From: an uncultured Lachnospiraceae bacterium | GTDB lineage: Bacteria > Bacillota > Clostridia > Lachnospirales > Lachnospiraceae | Length of the DNA: 5,718 nucleotides | Reading direction: 5' to 3' | Assembly (NCBI GenBank): GCA_947631075.1 | Contig: CANRJU010000188.1 | Coordinates: forward strand, 1 to 5,718 | Shown: positions 5,693 to 5,718 of the stretch, piece after piece | How the letters are laid out: each line of letters opens with the position of its first letter | How positions within the stretch are numbered: position 1 is the stretch's first letter | Made by a program: the position numbers and the translations under genes | The notes under the pieces: model-generated | What the model was told of the DNA's origin: nothing | What the model saw: the letters and a program-made list of their open reading frames with translations, nothing else | Database searches by the model: none

Positions 5693-5718
5693 CTGTCACC
5701 TCTTTTATCCTGAAGTTT

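Overview
The window looks like a chromosomal segment from a Gram-positive bacterium of class Clostridia, most likely Lachnospiraceae. The reasons are the Firmicutes-type long S12 protein, near-perfect purine-rich Shine-Dalgarno sites in front of every gene, consensus sigma-A promoters, and a DUF5711-like protein next to a CvpA-family protein, a pairing I associate with that family from memory. Every gene I can support lies on the minus strand, so transcription runs from high to low coordinates. The family-level assignment is an inference; the phylum-level one is firm.

Layout in transcription order: (1) 5692-4511, a single-pass membrane protein with a large beta-propeller-like outer domain (DUF5711-like). 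(2) 4510-4360, a 151-base AT-rich gap with several overlapping inverted repeats and no promoter I can call with confidence. (3) 4359-3868, a CvpA-family polytopic membrane protein. (4) 3867-3705, a gap holding a perfect consensus promoter (TTGACA, 17 bases, TATAAT) threaded through an 11-bp terminator-like inverted repeat, then an AT-rich leader of about 119 bases. (5) The str operon: rpsL (S12, 3704-3285), a 171-base gap with a GC-rich core, rpsG (S7, 3113-2643, GTG start), fusA (EF-G, 2627-507, TTG start). (6) 506-366, a gap with a second sigma-A promoter (TTGCAT, 17 bases, TATAAT), again overlapped by an inverted repeat. (7) tuf (EF-Tu), first 121 codons, running off the window at base 1.

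The str genes supply the translation apparatus: S12 and S7 build the 30S decoding centre and head, EF-G drives translocation, and EF-Tu delivers aminoacyl-tRNA. The extra tuf promoter fits the need for more EF-Tu than ribosomal protein. The two membrane-protein genes upstream are a separate unit that probably ends at the hairpin in front of rpsL.

I see no mobile element, CRISPR array, tRNA, rRNA or clearly novel system. The points most worth a second look are regulatory: both strong promoters are built into inverted repeats whose full hairpin can form only in read-through RNA from upstream, not in RNA started at the promoter itself. The non-ATG starts of fusA and rpsG, the rpsL-rpsG gap, and the palindromes between the DUF5711-like gene and cvpA are also listed.
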